DNA of 64,000 bases from Proteiniphilum sp. (GTDB lineage Bacteria; Bacteroidota; Bacteroidia; Bacteroidales; Dysgonomonadaceae): the NCBI GenBank assembly GCA_018433945.1, contig JAHDQF010000022.1, positions 1 to 64,000 on the forward strand, read 5' to 3'. Within the stretch, counting starts at the first letter, position 1. Each line of letters starts with the position of its first letter. The position numbers and the translations under genes are program-made. Below the pieces are notes generated by a model. That model was not told the DNA's origin. It did not search any database and saw nothing but the letters and a program-made list of their open reading frames with translations. Of this stretch, positions 52,246-61,553 are shown in pieces.

Positions 52246-53085
52246 TTAAATCAAAAAGAGGATCAGGTAGAGGTAAGCTGCCGGTATCGCCACCAAAAGG
52301 CTGTCAATACGGTCCAGGATGCCACCGTGACCTGGGATCAGGGTGCCAGCATCTTTTACCGAGTAGGTACGCTTGATGAGTGACTCAAAGAGATCGCCCA
52401 CCGTGCCAAAGAGAGCAACCACCATGGCAAACCCCATCCAGTGGAGGGATGAGAATTCCGGGAAGAAGTGGGCGAACAGGAGTGATGAAAGCATCGTGAA
52501 TAAGATGCCGGCGATAAATCCCTCTACCGATTTCTTGGGAGAGATATGAGAGATGAGCTTGTGTTTGCCGGTGAGCGTACCAATAAAGTAGGCAGCGGTA
52601 TCATTGATCCAGATAAAAACAAAGAGGGCCAGCAAGGGTGTCCAGTCATACCCGCCGGCTGTAATTCTGTCTTGATAGGAATAGGAGAGCACCATCAACA
52701 GGCTTAGCGGCATGGTGATATACATTTGTCCGAAGACGGAGTAGATGATGCCATGCAGGACGTCCTGCCGCCGGATGAGGATGGCTGAAGCAAAGAGGAT
52801 GAGCAGATAAACCAGGACAAATATTGGCAGTGCCAGATAAGATAATCTTTCCAGGAAGAGAAAAACCGAAAGAAAGAGGAGCAGGCCGTGTATGATGTTG
52901 AAGATCTTGCTGATGGCATGTGAGGTGTCTTTCTCTACCATGCGGTAGAACTCAAACAGGCCCAGTGCAAGGATGATCCCGAAGACCGCCAGAAAAGAGA
53001 AGCGTCCCCCGAGTACCCCCAGGAGGATCACCAGGATATAGATGACGCCTGTTCCTGCACGAGTGAGTAAATTTTTAAGATTCAA
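52246..53085 (-). CDS. cdsA: Phosphatidate cytidylyltransferase
   Basis: 279 residues with about eight membrane helices. The C-terminal CDS signature is complete: LIKRTYSVKDAGTLIPGHGG followed by ILDRID. Makes CDP-diacylglycerol from phosphatidate and CTP at the inner membrane. Preceded by the DUF5606 gene (36 nt gap) and followed by the winged-helix gene. Confidence 0.94.
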   Translation of the reverse strand: MNLKNLLTRAGTGVIYILVILLGVLGGRFSFLAVFGIILALGLFEFYRMVEKDTSHAISKIFNIIHGLLLFLSVFLFLERLSYLALPIFVLVYLLILFASAILIRRQDVLHGIIYSVFGQMYITMPLSLLMVLSYSYQDRITAGGYDWTPLLALFVFIWINDTAAYFIGTLTGKHKLISHISPKKSVEGFIAGILFTMLSSLLFAHFFPEFSSLHWMGFAMVVALFGTVGDLFESLIKRTYSVKDAGTLIPGHGGILDRIDSLLVAIPAAYLYLILFLI

Positions 53086-53121
53086 TTAGCCAGTGTTTAG
53101 ATGAACGGGTAAAGATAGCAG

Positions 53122-53586
53122 TTATTCGCCATCATCTGTAATTTCTTTATGCTCTTCTTCGGTTGAGGGTGACTCGGGTACTGCATCTTCGGTACTCTCC
53201 TCCTCTTCCAGGTCGATCTGGTTTTCCATCAGAATGTTATACCAGGTGATGATTTTTTTCACATCAGAAGCGTAGACACTCTCCCGGTTGTAATCGGGGA
53301 GCACCTCTCTCAGGTATGCAAACAGTTCACTGCCAGATGCTTTGGCCCCAACCGATGCCTTGCCACCATTTTCTTTCTCTTTCATCCGTTTCAGGACCTC
53401 TCGCAAAGGGGTATCACCTTCGTTGGTATAGATGGATACATCGCTCAACGCCACCACCTTTTCGTGCAGATAGACCGGCAGTCGCTTGCCGTCGCCAAGT
53501 GATTCAACAATGTTCAGATTTTTTCCGGTGGAGATGAGCTTATAGAGACCGGGACGGCCGGTAACCGATAATATCTTGGATAACAT
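53122..53586 (-). CDS. DUF5606 family protein
   Basis: 154 residues. The N-terminal LSKILSVTGRPGLYKLISTG and NLNIVESLGDGKRLPVYLHE match the Bacteroidota DUF5606 family, a small beta-rich (tudor-like) domain. A linker with Lys and Gly leads to a helical SGSELFAYLREVLPDYNRES, and an acidic, probably disordered tail (DLEEEESTEDAVPESPSTEE). Function unknown. It leads a short operon with cdsA behind TTG-N20-TACTTTTG. Confidence 0.85.
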   Translation of the reverse strand: MLSKILSVTGRPGLYKLISTGKNLNIVESLGDGKRLPVYLHEKVVALSDVSIYTNEGDTPLREVLKRMKEKENGGKASVGAKASGSELFAYLREVLPDYNRESVYASDVKKIITWYNILMENQIDLEEEESTEDAVPESPSTEEEHKEITDDGE

Positions 53587-53632
53587 AACAGCGTGATTTG
53601 CAATTTAAATTCTGATTTGTTTTTTCAAGGTG

Positions 53633-53663
53633 CAAAAGTACGCAGACTCTCCCATATTCGCAA
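53633..53663 (-). promoter_or_regulatory. Promoter of the DUF5606-cdsA operon
   Basis: Minus strand TTG (53661-53663), 20-nt spacer, TACTTTTG (53633-53640). Confidence 0.6.
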
Positions 53664-53725
53664 CTTTTCATGCAAAATGTGCTGTTTTTTTCGATGAGTG
53701 TTGCCGTTGTCACCAAAAAATAGGT

Positions 53726-53733
53726 TATTTTTG
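53726..53733 (+). promoter_or_regulatory. -7 box of the lactonase gene
   Basis: TATTTTTG ends 2 nt before an ATG at 53736, so transcription would start past that ATG. This is why the start at 53766 is preferred for the gene. A TTG at 53701-53703 is a possible -33 element (22 nt). Confidence 0.55.
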
Positions 53734-53765
53734 TAATGATATTCATCCGTAAACCAAAAACGATC

Positions 53766-54956
53766 ATGTACCGATTGATCACCATGTTCGCGCTTACAGC
53801 TACACTGTTGGCTTCCTGCAGCGGCAATCGTTCGGGCGACCGCACAGCAGGGGCGTCGGCCTCTTTGGCCGGTTCCAGCAATACTGTAGACAGTATCAGA
53901 TTATTCCTTGCGGTGGGCACCTACACCTCTGACAATGGCAGCAGGGGGATCTACCTCTATCGATTTGATACCCTGACCGGGAAGAGTGACTCGGTGAGCA
54001 TGGTGGAAGTGACCAACCCTTCTTATCTCACGTTTAGTCCCGATGAGCAATATCTCTATGCTGTTGGGGAGAACGATGAAGAACAGGGTGCCGTGCATGC
54101 ATTTTCTTTTGACAAGGGAAGTGGTACATTAAAGCAGATAAACTCGCAGGCGACGGGTGGTGGTGGCCCTTGTTACATCACGATCGATGCCAAGGGACGC
54201 AATGTGCATACTGCCAATTATGGAGGGGGGAGCATCTCCTCCTTCCAGGTAAATGATGACGGCAGCCTGTCACCTTTGGTCTCCCTTATTCGCTTCAGAG
54301 GATCAGGTCCCGACAGCTTGCGGCAACAACAGCCTCATCTGCACTGTGTGGCCTATTCTCCCGACGGTGGCTCACTCTTTGCCGCCGATCTGGGAAGCGA
54401 TAAACTTTATCGTTTCCCGGTCCAGGAGACACCTTTTCAGGGGCAGCCGGTGATTCAGGAGAGTGGCATGACAGAAATAGTGACGCCGCCAGGTACGGGG
54501 CCACGTCATTTTACTTTCCACCCCGATGGAGGCAGGTATCTCTACCTGTTGGGTGAGTTGTCGGGAGAGGTGCTGGTCTATGAGCATCATTGGGGTGAGT
54601 TGGAGCAGAGACAGGTCATTGCAGCCGATACAGTGGGAGCGCGCGGCAGTGCCGATATCCATGTCTCGCCCGATGGACGTTTCCTCTATGCCTCCAACCG
54701 GTTGCAGGCGGATGGCATTGGCATCTTTGCGATCGATCCCGGTAACGGGACACTCACCAAAGTGGGGTACCAACTCACGGCCAGACATCCCCGTAACTTT
54801 GTGATCACCCCCAATGGCAACTATCTGCTGGTTGCCAGCAGGGATGAAAACAGGATACAGGTTTTTTCTGTGGATCAAAGCAGTGGCCTGCTTACCGATA
54901 CCGGTCAGGATATCTTTTTGAGTAAGCCGGTCTGTCTGAAGTTTGCAAATGGTTGA
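53766..54956 (+). CDS. Lactonase family lipoprotein (6-phosphogluconolactonase-like, seven-bladed propeller)
   Basis: 396 residues from the ATG at 53766, chosen because of the promoter position and because it gives a compact lipoprotein signal (MYRLITMFALTATLLASC). The body is a Pgl/YbhE-type seven-bladed propeller: VGTYTSDNGSRGIYLYRFD, EVTNPSYLTFSPDEQYLYAV, GGGGPCYITIDAKGRNVHTA, GTGPRHFTFHPDGGRYLYLL, RHPRNFVITPNGNYLLVASR. Exported, unlike the cytoplasmic YbhE, so the substrate is more likely an extracytoplasmic sugar lactone than 6-phosphogluconolactone. Confidence 0.85.
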   Translation: MYRLITMFALTATLLASCSGNRSGDRTAGASASLAGSSNTVDSIRLFLAVGTYTSDNGSRGIYLYRFDTLTGKSDSVSMVEVTNPSYLTFSPDEQYLYAVGENDEEQGAVHAFSFDKGSGTLKQINSQATGGGGPCYITIDAKGRNVHTANYGGGSISSFQVNDDGSLSPLVSLIRFRGSGPDSLRQQQPHLHCVAYSPDGGSLFAADLGSDKLYRFPVQETPFQGQPVIQESGMTEIVTPPGTGPRHFTFHPDGGRYLYLLGELSGEVLVYEHHWGELEQRQVIAADTVGARGSADIHVSPDGRFLYASNRLQADGIGIFAIDPGNGTLTKVGYQLTARHPRNFVITPNGNYLLVASRDENRIQVFSVDQSSGLLTDTGQDIFLSKPVCLKFANG

Positions 54957-54999
54957 TTCTGTTCAGAATGATTGGCAATCTCGCTTAACGGCTCTTCTC

Positions 55000-55935
55000 C
55001 TATAGATCTCCCAGATTTGCGATCTCTTCGAAATTGAAGGGGGTGGCCTGATAGACGAAGTAGTTCAGCCAGTTGATGTATAGCAGGTTGGCATGAGAGC
55101 GCCACTGAACAAGAGGCGGCTGCGTTGGGTCGTTATCTCTGTAGTAATTCAGAGGGATCGACACAGAATCCATCCCTTTCTCCTTATCCCGCAAATATTC
55201 GTTGTGCAGGGTGAGGGGAGCGTATTCTGAGTGGCCGGTCACATAAAACTCCCGTCCACCGCGGGAGGAGACAATATATACACCTGCCTCTTCCGACTCG
55301 GAGAGGATTGTCAGCGCTGCATGCTGTTTGATCTCTTCAGCCAGGAGGGTTGTGTGACGGCTGTGAGGAGCATAAAACTCATCATCGAATCCCCTGAACA
55401 GCGGAAAAGAGGGATCGGTGATCGTGTGTCTGAAAACGCCGAACAGTTTTTTCTCAAGCGGGTATTTGTTGATGCCGTAAAAATGGTGCAGTGCCGCCTG
55501 CGCCCCCCAACAGATGTAGAAGGTGGAGGTGACATGGGTGCGTGCCCAGTCGAAGATGCGGGTAATCTCTTCCCAATAGGTTACCTCACGGAAGGGAAGC
55601 ATCTCGACCGGTGCACCGGTGATGATCATGCCGTCGAAGTAACGGTTTTTCACCTTGTTGAAAGTGGTATAGAACGACATCAGGTGTTCAATCGGGGTGT
55701 TTTTGGGTGTGTGGGTGGATAGCCCCAGAAACTCAATCTCCACCTGCAGGGGTGAGTTGGAGAGCAGCCGTATCAGATCAGTCTCGGTGGTGATCTTGAG
55801 TGGCATGAGGTTCAACACCAGTATTTTCAATGGACGGATATCCTGCGTGGAGGCGCGCAGATCGTCCATCACGAAAATGTGCTCTTTTTTCAGTATCTCA
55901 ATCGCTGGGAGATTTTCTGGCAAATTGACAGGCAT
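55000..55935 (-). CDS. metA: Homoserine O-acyltransferase (MetA), predicted acetyl-CoA type
   Basis: 311 residues from the ATG at 55933-55935 (MPVNLPENLPAIEILKKEHI). MetA/HTS family: catalytic Cys142 in FYICWGAQAALHHFYG, the His/Glu pair in FYVTGHSEYAPLTL, and the substrate region PHSRHTT. Residue 111 is Glu (GAPVEMLPF). In this family Glu111 has been tied to acetyl-CoA use and Gly111 to succinyl-CoA, so the enzyme should form O-acetylhomoserine for methionine synthesis. No SAM riboswitch is visible upstream; the upstream gap is a heptamer array. Confidence 0.92.
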   Translation of the reverse strand: MPVNLPENLPAIEILKKEHIFVMDDLRASTQDIRPLKILVLNLMPLKITTETDLIRLLSNSPLQVEIEFLGLSTHTPKNTPIEHLMSFYTTFNKVKNRYFDGMIITGAPVEMLPFREVTYWEEITRIFDWARTHVTSTFYICWGAQAALHHFYGINKYPLEKKLFGVFRHTITDPSFPLFRGFDDEFYAPHSRHTTLLAEEIKQHAALTILSESEEAGVYIVSSRGGREFYVTGHSEYAPLTLHNEYLRDKEKGMDSVSIPLNYYRDNDPTQPPLVQWRSHANLLYINWLNYFVYQATPFNFEEIANLGDL

Positions 55936-55973
55936 GATTGATATGTGTTTGTTTACGAGTCGGATTAAGTGAT

Positions 55974-56057
55974 ATTGGTTTTTGGTTCCTCGTTGGTTCT
56001 GGATCCTGGTCCCCAAACCTCAAACTTACGAACCATGAACCGCGAACGTCAAACCTA
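55974..56057. repeat. Back-to-back heptamer arrays between pyrI and metA
   Basis: From 55974 units with ggtt (ttggttt, ttggttc, cgttggttctgg) give way near 56013 to units with aac (aaacctc, aaactta, cgaacca, tgaaccg, cgaacgt, caaacct). The two halves are roughly complementary, so the gap could fold into a long imperfect hairpin. The pyrI stop codon (TAG) lies in the last unit. Confidence 0.65.
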
Positions 56058-56510
56058 GATCAATTCAATCTCCTCTTTCCTGATCTTCAGCTCACAGTAG
56101 TGGCACTGCAGCTCCACCATCTCCTTGTCGATCACATGAAACCGGGTCTTCATCGGTTCGTTGTTGGTGATGCACTTTGGGTTGTTGCAGCGGACGATCT
56201 CGATGATCTCGTCGGGCAGCACCACTTTCTTCTTCTCCACCACCTCAAAATTGCGGATGATGTTGAGGTTCACGTTGGGTGCCACCAGGGCAATCCGGTT
56301 GATCTCATCCTCACGGAAGAATTTGTCGGAGACCTTGATGATGCCTTTAGATCCCATCTTGCTGCTTTTGAGGTTGTTGCCTATGGTGACGCGGTGGTTC
56401 AGTTTTTGCAGATGCAAGAGCGATACCACCTTGAAGACTGCCGACGTGGGGATATGATCGATCGCTGTACCGTTTTCAAGAGCGGCAACCTGCAATTCTT
56501 TTCTCATCAT
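56055..56510 (-). CDS. pyrI: Aspartate carbamoyltransferase regulatory subunit
   Basis: 151 residues. N-terminal nucleotide-binding domain ([20 protein letters not shown]) and C-terminal zinc domain with four cysteines in CNNPKCITN and [11 protein letters not shown]. Binds CTP/ATP and assembles with PyrB into the allosteric holoenzyme. The order pyrB-pyrI with 20 nt between is conserved. Confidence 0.96.
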   Translation of the reverse strand: MMRKELQVAALENGTAIDHIPTSAVFKVVSLLHLQKLNHRVTIGNNLKSSKMGSKGIIKVSDKFFREDEINRIALVAPNVNLNIIRNFEVVEKKKVVLPDEIIEIVRCNNPKCITNNEPMKTRFHVIDKEMVELQCHYCELKIRKEEIELI

Positions 56511-56530
56511 TTATTCTTTCAATTAAAGGG

Positions 56531-57448
56531 TTATTCTACCTCAATGCCCAGCAGGTCGCAGATCACCGCCTGACGGACATACATGCCGTTTTTTGCCTGC
56601 TGGAAATAGTAGGCCTTGGGATTGTCATCCACATCCTGACTGATCTCTTTCACCCGCGGCAGCGGATGAAGCACCTTCAGGTTTTCTTTGGAATTGTTCA
56701 GCATATCGTTATGCAGCACATACACGTTCTTCACTTTCTCATACTCCATCAGATCGGTAAACCGCTCTTTCTGTACACGGGTCATGTAAAGAATATCGGA
56801 GCCGTTGATTGCATCGGAAGAGAACTCCGTATATTCGCGGTAGGGAATACCTTTCTTGTCGCAGAATGCCTTGTACTTGTCAGGAATAGCCAGCTCCTCA
56901 GGGGCTACGAAGTGAAAGGAGGAGTTGAAATGGGAGAGCCCCTGGATGAGGGAGTGTACCGCACGGCCATATTTGAGGTCGCCCACCACCGTGATGGCCA
57001 GGTTCTCCAGAGTGCCCTGTGTCTCGTAGATGGTGAACAGGTCGAGCAGGGTCTGCGTAGGATGCTGGTTGGAGCCGTCGCCGGCATTGATCACCGGCAC
57101 GGGTGAGATCTCGGAGGCATAGCGTGCCGACCCCTCCAGGTGGTGACGCATGATGATCAGATCGGCATAGTTGCTGACCATCATAATCGTATCTTTCAGC
57201 GACTCCCCCTTGGTGGAGCTGCTGGTAGCTGCATCGGAGAAGCCGATGATGCGCCCACTGAGCCTGTTGACCGCGGTTTCGAAACTCAGGCGGGTGCGTG
57301 TGGAGGGTTCGAAGAAAAGCGTGGCGCACACTTTTCCCTGCAACAGATCACGGTTCGTCTTCTCCTTGAATCGGGCGGCGGTTTGCAGGATGCGTAAAAT
57401 ATCTTCCTCGCTGTAATCGCCGATATTTACCAGGCTTTTAGGACTCAT
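56531..57448 (-). CDS. pyrB: Aspartate carbamoyltransferase catalytic subunit
   Basis: 305 residues from the ATG at 57446-57448 ([20 protein letters not shown]). Carbamoyl-phosphate loop [15 protein letters not shown], second-site loop [38 protein letters not shown] and the late [14 protein letters not shown]. Catalyses the committed step of pyrimidine synthesis. The frame is open well upstream but sequence before 57448 is not ATCase-like. Confidence 0.96.
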   Translation of the reverse strand: MSPKSLVNIGDYSEEDILRILQTAARFKEKTNRDLLQGKVCATLFFEPSTRTRLSFETAVNRLSGRIIGFSDAATSSSTKGESLKDTIMMVSNYADLIIMRHHLEGSARYASEISPVPVINAGDGSNQHPTQTLLDLFTIYETQGTLENLAITVVGDLKYGRAVHSLIQGLSHFNSSFHFVAPEELAIPDKYKAFCDKKGIPYREYTEFSSDAINGSDILYMTRVQKERFTDLMEYEKVKNVYVLHNDMLNNSKENLKVLHPLPRVKEISQDVDDNPKAYYFQQAKNGMYVRQAVICDLLGIEVE

Positions 57449-57503
57449 GGGTGCAATTTTTTCAAGAAATGAGTTGTGAATAGAAAAAAATAGAAAAAAC
57501 GCA

Positions 57504-58706
57504 TCAGACCTCCAGATCCACGTCAAACAGCTCATGCCAGGGCAGTCCCTGCTTGTTGAGCTGCTCCATGAACGGGTCGGGATCGAATTCCTCCACATTA
57601 TAGACCCCCGGTTTCTTCCAAAGCCCCTTCATGAACATCATTCCGCCGATGGTGGCCGGTACGCCGGTGGTGTAGCTGACACCCTGGGCGCCTGTCTCCT
57701 TGTAGGCGTCCTCGTGACTGCAGTTGTTGTAGATGTAGTAGGTGCGTTCTTTACCATCCTTGATGCCACGGATGCGGCAACCGATGGAGGTCTGCCCGGT
57801 GTAGTTCTCGCCCAGCTCTCCTGGGTCGGGCAGCACCGCCTTCAGGAACTGGAGGGGCACAATCTTCTGACCGTTGTACTCCACCTCATCGATGCGAGCC
57901 ATGCCGATGTTCTGAATCACCCTGAGGTGAGTCAGGTACTCCTGTCCGAAAGTCATCCAGAAGCGGGCACGCTTGAGGGTGGGAAAGTTCTTCACCAGCG
58001 ATTCCAGCTCCTCGTGGAAGATCACGTATGACTCCTTGGGACCGATCTCAGGGTAGGTGAGCGGCTTGTGGATCTCGTGTGGTTCGGTTTCCACCCACTC
58101 TCCGTTCTCCCAGTATTTGCCTTTCTGGGTCACCTCACGGATGTTGATCTCCGGGTTGAAGTTGGTGGCGAACGCCTTGCCATGATCACCCGCGTTGCAG
58201 TCGACGATGTCGAGGTAGTGGATCTCATCGAAGTGATGCTTCGCTGCATAGGCGGTAAAGATGCTGGTTACCCCGGGATCAAATCCGCAACCGAGGATCG
58301 CTGTCAGGCCCGCTTTCTCAAACTTGTCACGGTAAGCCCACTGCCATTTGTACTCAAACCGGGCCTCATCCTTCGGCTCATAGTTGGCAGTGTCCAGATA
58401 GTTCACTCCCGCCTCAAGGCAGGCATCCATGATGGTCAGATCCTGGTAGGGAAGCGCCACGTTGATCACCAACTCCGGTTTGAAATCATTCATCAGCGAT
58501 ACCAGCTCCGGCACTTTGTCGGCATCTACCCTGGCGGTTTCAATGGTGATGCCCGTACGCCGTTTCACATCCTCCGCGATAGCGTCACACTTGCTTTTGG
58601 TGCGGCTGGCGAGCAGGATACCGGTGAAGAGGTCACTGTTCTGTGCCACCTTGTTGGCTACCACTGTGCCGACACCGCCGGCGCCAATGATCAATACTTT
58701 TCCCAT
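57504..58706 (-). CDS. Saccharopine dehydrogenase family protein, probably carboxynorspermidine dehydrogenase
   Basis: 400 residues. N-terminal Rossmann [20 protein letters not shown], then [30 protein letters not shown], the core [20 protein letters not shown] and a C-terminal [20 protein letters not shown]. Best match by wording is the carboxynorspermidine synthase/dehydrogenase branch, which makes the alternative polyamine precursor from aspartate semialdehyde and a diamine. The partner decarboxylase (NspC) is not in the window, so a saccharopine dehydrogenase role cannot be excluded. 55 nt upstream of pyrB on the same strand. Confidence 0.82.
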   Translation of the reverse strand: MGKVLIIGAGGVGTVVANKVAQNSDLFTGILLASRTKSKCDAIAEDVKRRTGITIETARVDADKVPELVSLMNDFKPELVINVALPYQDLTIMDACLEAGVNYLDTANYEPKDEARFEYKWQWAYRDKFEKAGLTAILGCGFDPGVTSIFTAYAAKHHFDEIHYLDIVDCNAGDHGKAFATNFNPEINIREVTQKGKYWENGEWVETEPHEIHKPLTYPEIGPKESYVIFHEELESLVKNFPTLKRARFWMTFGQEYLTHLRVIQNIGMARIDEVEYNGQKIVPLQFLKAVLPDPGELGENYTGQTSIGCRIRGIKDGKERTYYIYNNCSHEDAYKETGAQGVSYTTGVPATIGGMMFMKGLWKKPGVYNVEEFDPDPFMEQLNKQGLPWHELFDVDLEV

Positions 58707-58883
58707 AGATATAATGTTTTAATTTTGTTGATGATACAATCGTTGTATGATGTTGTCATTGCCAGGTGTCTGCAGGTTTACAGGGTACACCCGGAGTGCC
58801 CGTTTGGGACCCTTCGCACAACTTTTGCAAATATACGATGATTCCCGTAAATGGCACCGATTTCTCCCGTAAAAAAAGGAAGT

Positions 58884-58914
58884 TTTGAAGCGAGGATGCA
58901 ATTTGCTATATTTG
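58884..58914 (+). promoter_or_regulatory. Promoter of the mscS-type gene
   Basis: TTTG (58884-58887), 19-nt spacer, TATATTTG (58907-58914): full consensus, about 34 nt leader. Confidence 0.75.
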
Positions 58915-58954
58915 TCTTTTATTTGAGAATCTACATAAAAAAACAACCACAAAA

Positions 58955-60250
58955 ATGAACGAAGAGAAGATTGAACAGATCTCCCGCTCCACCAATGCCA
59001 TCAGTGAATGGAGCATCCAACTTCTGACCAACGCTGGTATACCCGAGAACTGGGTGAAATATATCAACCTGCTGCTGATGTTGCTGGTGGTGGTACTCCT
59101 GGTTTTCATGGTACAATATCTCACCCGTCGCATTCTGAATGGTGCACTGAACCGTGCGGCAACGATCACCGGCATCGAGTTCCTGCAGCATCTCTTGGAG
59201 CGCCGCTTTCCCCATTACCTGGCGATGATCATTCCCTTCAGCCTGGTGAAAGGGTCGATCCCCATTATCTTCGATCTCTTTCCGCGAGTCATGGTGATGG
59301 CTGACAAGCTGGTGGATATCTTCTTGATATTCTACGTGATATGGCTGGTATCCTCGGTGGTTAACGCTTTTACCGACACCCTTCGCAGTCGCCCCAGCCT
59401 GGCCGACAAACCGCTGGACAGTTATGTGCAGGTGGTGAAGATCATCCTCTACTGCATTGGGGCCATCATTCTCTTCTCCATCCTCACCGGAAAGAATCCG
59501 GGTGTGATCCTTGGGGGACTGGGTGCTGCATCGGCTATCCTGATGCTGGTCTTCAAGGATACCATCCTTGGACTGGTGGCCAGCATGCAGGTGACGGCCA
59601 ACGACATGGTGCGGATTGGCGACTGGATCACCGTGCCCAAATATGGTGCGGATGGGGATGTGATCCAGATCACCCTCACCACGGTCAAGATCCGTAACTT
59701 CGACAAGACCATCACCACCATACCGCCCTACTCGCTGGTGTCCGATTCGTTCCAGAACTGGCGGGGCATGGTGGAAGCTGGCGGCCGGCGAGTGAAACGG
59801 AGTGTCTATGTAAAGCAGTCCACCATTCGTTTCCTGAATGATGAGGAGGTGAAAGAGATGCAGAAAATTCAAGCGGTGGCCCAATACATTGCCACACGGA
59901 GCAGAGAGATTGCAGCGTACAATGAGTCGACCGGTGCAGATAAATCACTGGCAGTGAACGGCAGGAACCTTACCAACATGGGACTTTTCCGCGAGTATAT
60001 CAAGCACTATCTGCGTCATCATCCCGATGTACACAAGGAGATGCTCCTGTTGGTACGTCAAATGCAACCCACCTCCAAAGGGCTTCCGTTAGAGCTCTAC
60101 TTCTTCACTGCCACCACCGAGTGGGAAAGATATGAGGACATCACCTCCGATGTGTTTGACCATGTGACCGCTGCAGCCAGCTATTTTGCACTTGAGCTTT
60201 ATGAGGATATCTCCAATCCGGTTATCACAGCAGGTCATAAGCCGGAATAG
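58955..60250 (+). CDS. MscS family mechanosensitive channel (YbdG/MscM-like)
   Basis: 431 residues. Five membrane helices: about 35-58, 80-100, 110-130, 165-185 and the pore helix GVILGGLGAASAILMLVFKDTILGLVAS (about 188-215), which has the Gly/Ala packing of MscS TM3. The beta domain follows (MVRIGDWITVPKYGADGDVI, TTIPPYSLVSDSFQNW). The extended insertion after the beta domain and overall length match the YbdG/miniconductance type. Inner membrane, osmotic release. A short AATAGCATGCTATT palindrome follows the stop. Confidence 0.92.
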   Translation: MNEEKIEQISRSTNAISEWSIQLLTNAGIPENWVKYINLLLMLLVVVLLVFMVQYLTRRILNGALNRAATITGIEFLQHLLERRFPHYLAMIIPFSLVKGSIPIIFDLFPRVMVMADKLVDIFLIFYVIWLVSSVVNAFTDTLRSRPSLADKPLDSYVQVVKIILYCIGAIILFSILTGKNPGVILGGLGAASAILMLVFKDTILGLVASMQVTANDMVRIGDWITVPKYGADGDVIQITLTTVKIRNFDKTITTIPPYSLVSDSFQNWRGMVEAGGRRVKRSVYVKQSTIRFLNDEEVKEMQKIQAVAQYIATRSREIAAYNESTGADKSLAVNGRNLTNMGLFREYIKHYLRHHPDVHKEMLLLVRQMQPTSKGLPLELYFFTATTEWERYEDITSDVFDHVTAAASYFALELYEDISNPVITAGHKPE

Positions 60251-60323
60251 CATGCTATTTCTTTACCTGCTTCTTGCAGAAAGTGAAAAGCAGATAAAAA
60301 GAGGATATTTAAAAATAAATTTT

Positions 60324-60331
60324 TATCTTTG
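60324..60331 (+). promoter_or_regulatory. -7 box of the KAS III-like gene
   Basis: TATCTTTG, perfect match, about 110 nt before the ATG at 60444. No good -33 element. Confidence 0.5.
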
Positions 60332-60443
60332 TGCAGTAAACCAATTTATTTTGTCTGAATTTAAGAATTTTTAGATAAGAGCATGGTTGTCAATCTGTAT
60401 GAGTGATACTGACCACTTCCATACTCCAACTGATTTACATTTT

Positions 60444-61526
60444 ATGAGCAGAATTTACAGCGTATTTACTGGTACCGGAAGCTATGTCCCGACCAGACAG
60501 GTAAAAAACGAAGCCTTTCTTGATAACGAGTTTTACGAATCTTTCGGGGTGAAGATCGCTACTCCCAATGAGGAGATCGTACGGAAATTTGAGGAGATCA
60601 CCACTATCTCCGAGCGTCGTTATGCCGAGGATCATGAGGTGACCTCCGATCTGGCACTGATTGCTGCACAACGGGCGATAGAAGCTGCCGGGGTGGATAA
60701 GGAAGAGCTTGATTACATCATCTTTGCCCACAATTTTGGTGAGACGCTGGCGGACAACATGCGGATGGATGTGGTGCCGTCGTTGGCCTCTCGTCTGAAA
60801 CATAAGCTGGGCATTGCCAACCCCGCTGCGGTTGCTTATGATATCCTGTTCGGTTGTCCCGGTTGGGTGCAGGCGGTGATCCAGGCCGATTACTACATTC
60901 GCTCCGGTGATGCGAAAAAGGTGTTAGTGGTGGGTGCCGATATCCTGTCGCGGGTGGCCGACCCGCATGACCGCGACAGCATGATCTATGCCGACGGTGC
61001 CGGAGCGGCTATCATGGAGGGACGCGAGAGTGACACCCCCCTTGGTATTCTGGGACACAACTCACGCAGTGATGCACTCGACTATGTGCAGATGTTGCGG
61101 ATGGATTATTCCTATAATCCCGAGCTGGCGAAGAAGAAAGATTATTATCTGAAGATGCAGGGGCGCCGTCTCTACCAGTATGCGCTGGAGAACGTGCCGA
61201 AGACCATCAAGGATGGGCTGGACAAGTTACAGCTTTCCATCACCGAGATCCGCAAGGTGTTGCTGCATCAGGCCAACGGCAAGATGGATGATGCCATCCT
61301 GAAGCGGTTGTTCAAACTTTACAACCTGAAAGAGGTGCCTGAGAGCATCATGCCGATGACCATCTCCTGGCTTGGCAACTCATCGGTGGCCACTGTGCCT
61401 ACGCTGCTGGACCTGATCACCCGTCAGGAGATGGATGGTCATGATCTGAAGTGTGGTGACATCATCATCCTCGCTTCCGTAGGGGCTGGCATGAACATCA
61501 ACAGCATCGTCTACAAGATTCCCTGA
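60444..61526 (+). CDS. 3-oxoacyl-ACP synthase III family protein
   Basis: 360 residues from the ATG at 60444 (MSRIYSVFTGTGSYVPTRQV); an upstream in-frame ATG at 60387 would add an unlikely polar extension. KAS III triad: Cys138 in ILFGCPGWVQ, His275 in LLHQANGKM, Asn312 in WLGNSSVATVP. It is longer than FabH and has HNFGETLADNMRMDVVPSLA and YADGAGAAIME; this group in Bacteroidota acts in specialised acyl condensations rather than general fatty acid initiation. No acyl carrier protein or other fatty acid gene is adjacent. It is one of two KAS III-like genes in the window and they are not close relatives. Confidence 0.85.
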   Translation: MSRIYSVFTGTGSYVPTRQVKNEAFLDNEFYESFGVKIATPNEEIVRKFEEITTISERRYAEDHEVTSDLALIAAQRAIEAAGVDKEELDYIIFAHNFGETLADNMRMDVVPSLASRLKHKLGIANPAAVAYDILFGCPGWVQAVIQADYYIRSGDAKKVLVVGADILSRVADPHDRDSMIYADGAGAAIMEGRESDTPLGILGHNSRSDALDYVQMLRMDYSYNPELAKKKDYYLKMQGRRLYQYALENVPKTIKDGLDKLQLSITEIRKVLLHQANGKMDDAILKRLFKLYNLKEVPESIMPMTISWLGNSSVATVPTLLDLITRQEMDGHDLKCGDIIILASVGAGMNINSIVYKIP

Positions 61527-61553
61527 GCAGCTTTCAACAACCTGATCGTTTTT

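Noticed and set aside
55936..56054. SAM riboswitch or other methionine-responsive leader before metA
   Set aside because: The interval is occupied by heptamer repeats and shows no SAM-riboswitch core; the leader is too short and repetitive.
58931..59884. 317-codon minus-strand open frame opposite the MscS gene
   Set aside because: Very high His and Gln content with no domain; it is antisense to a well-supported channel gene.
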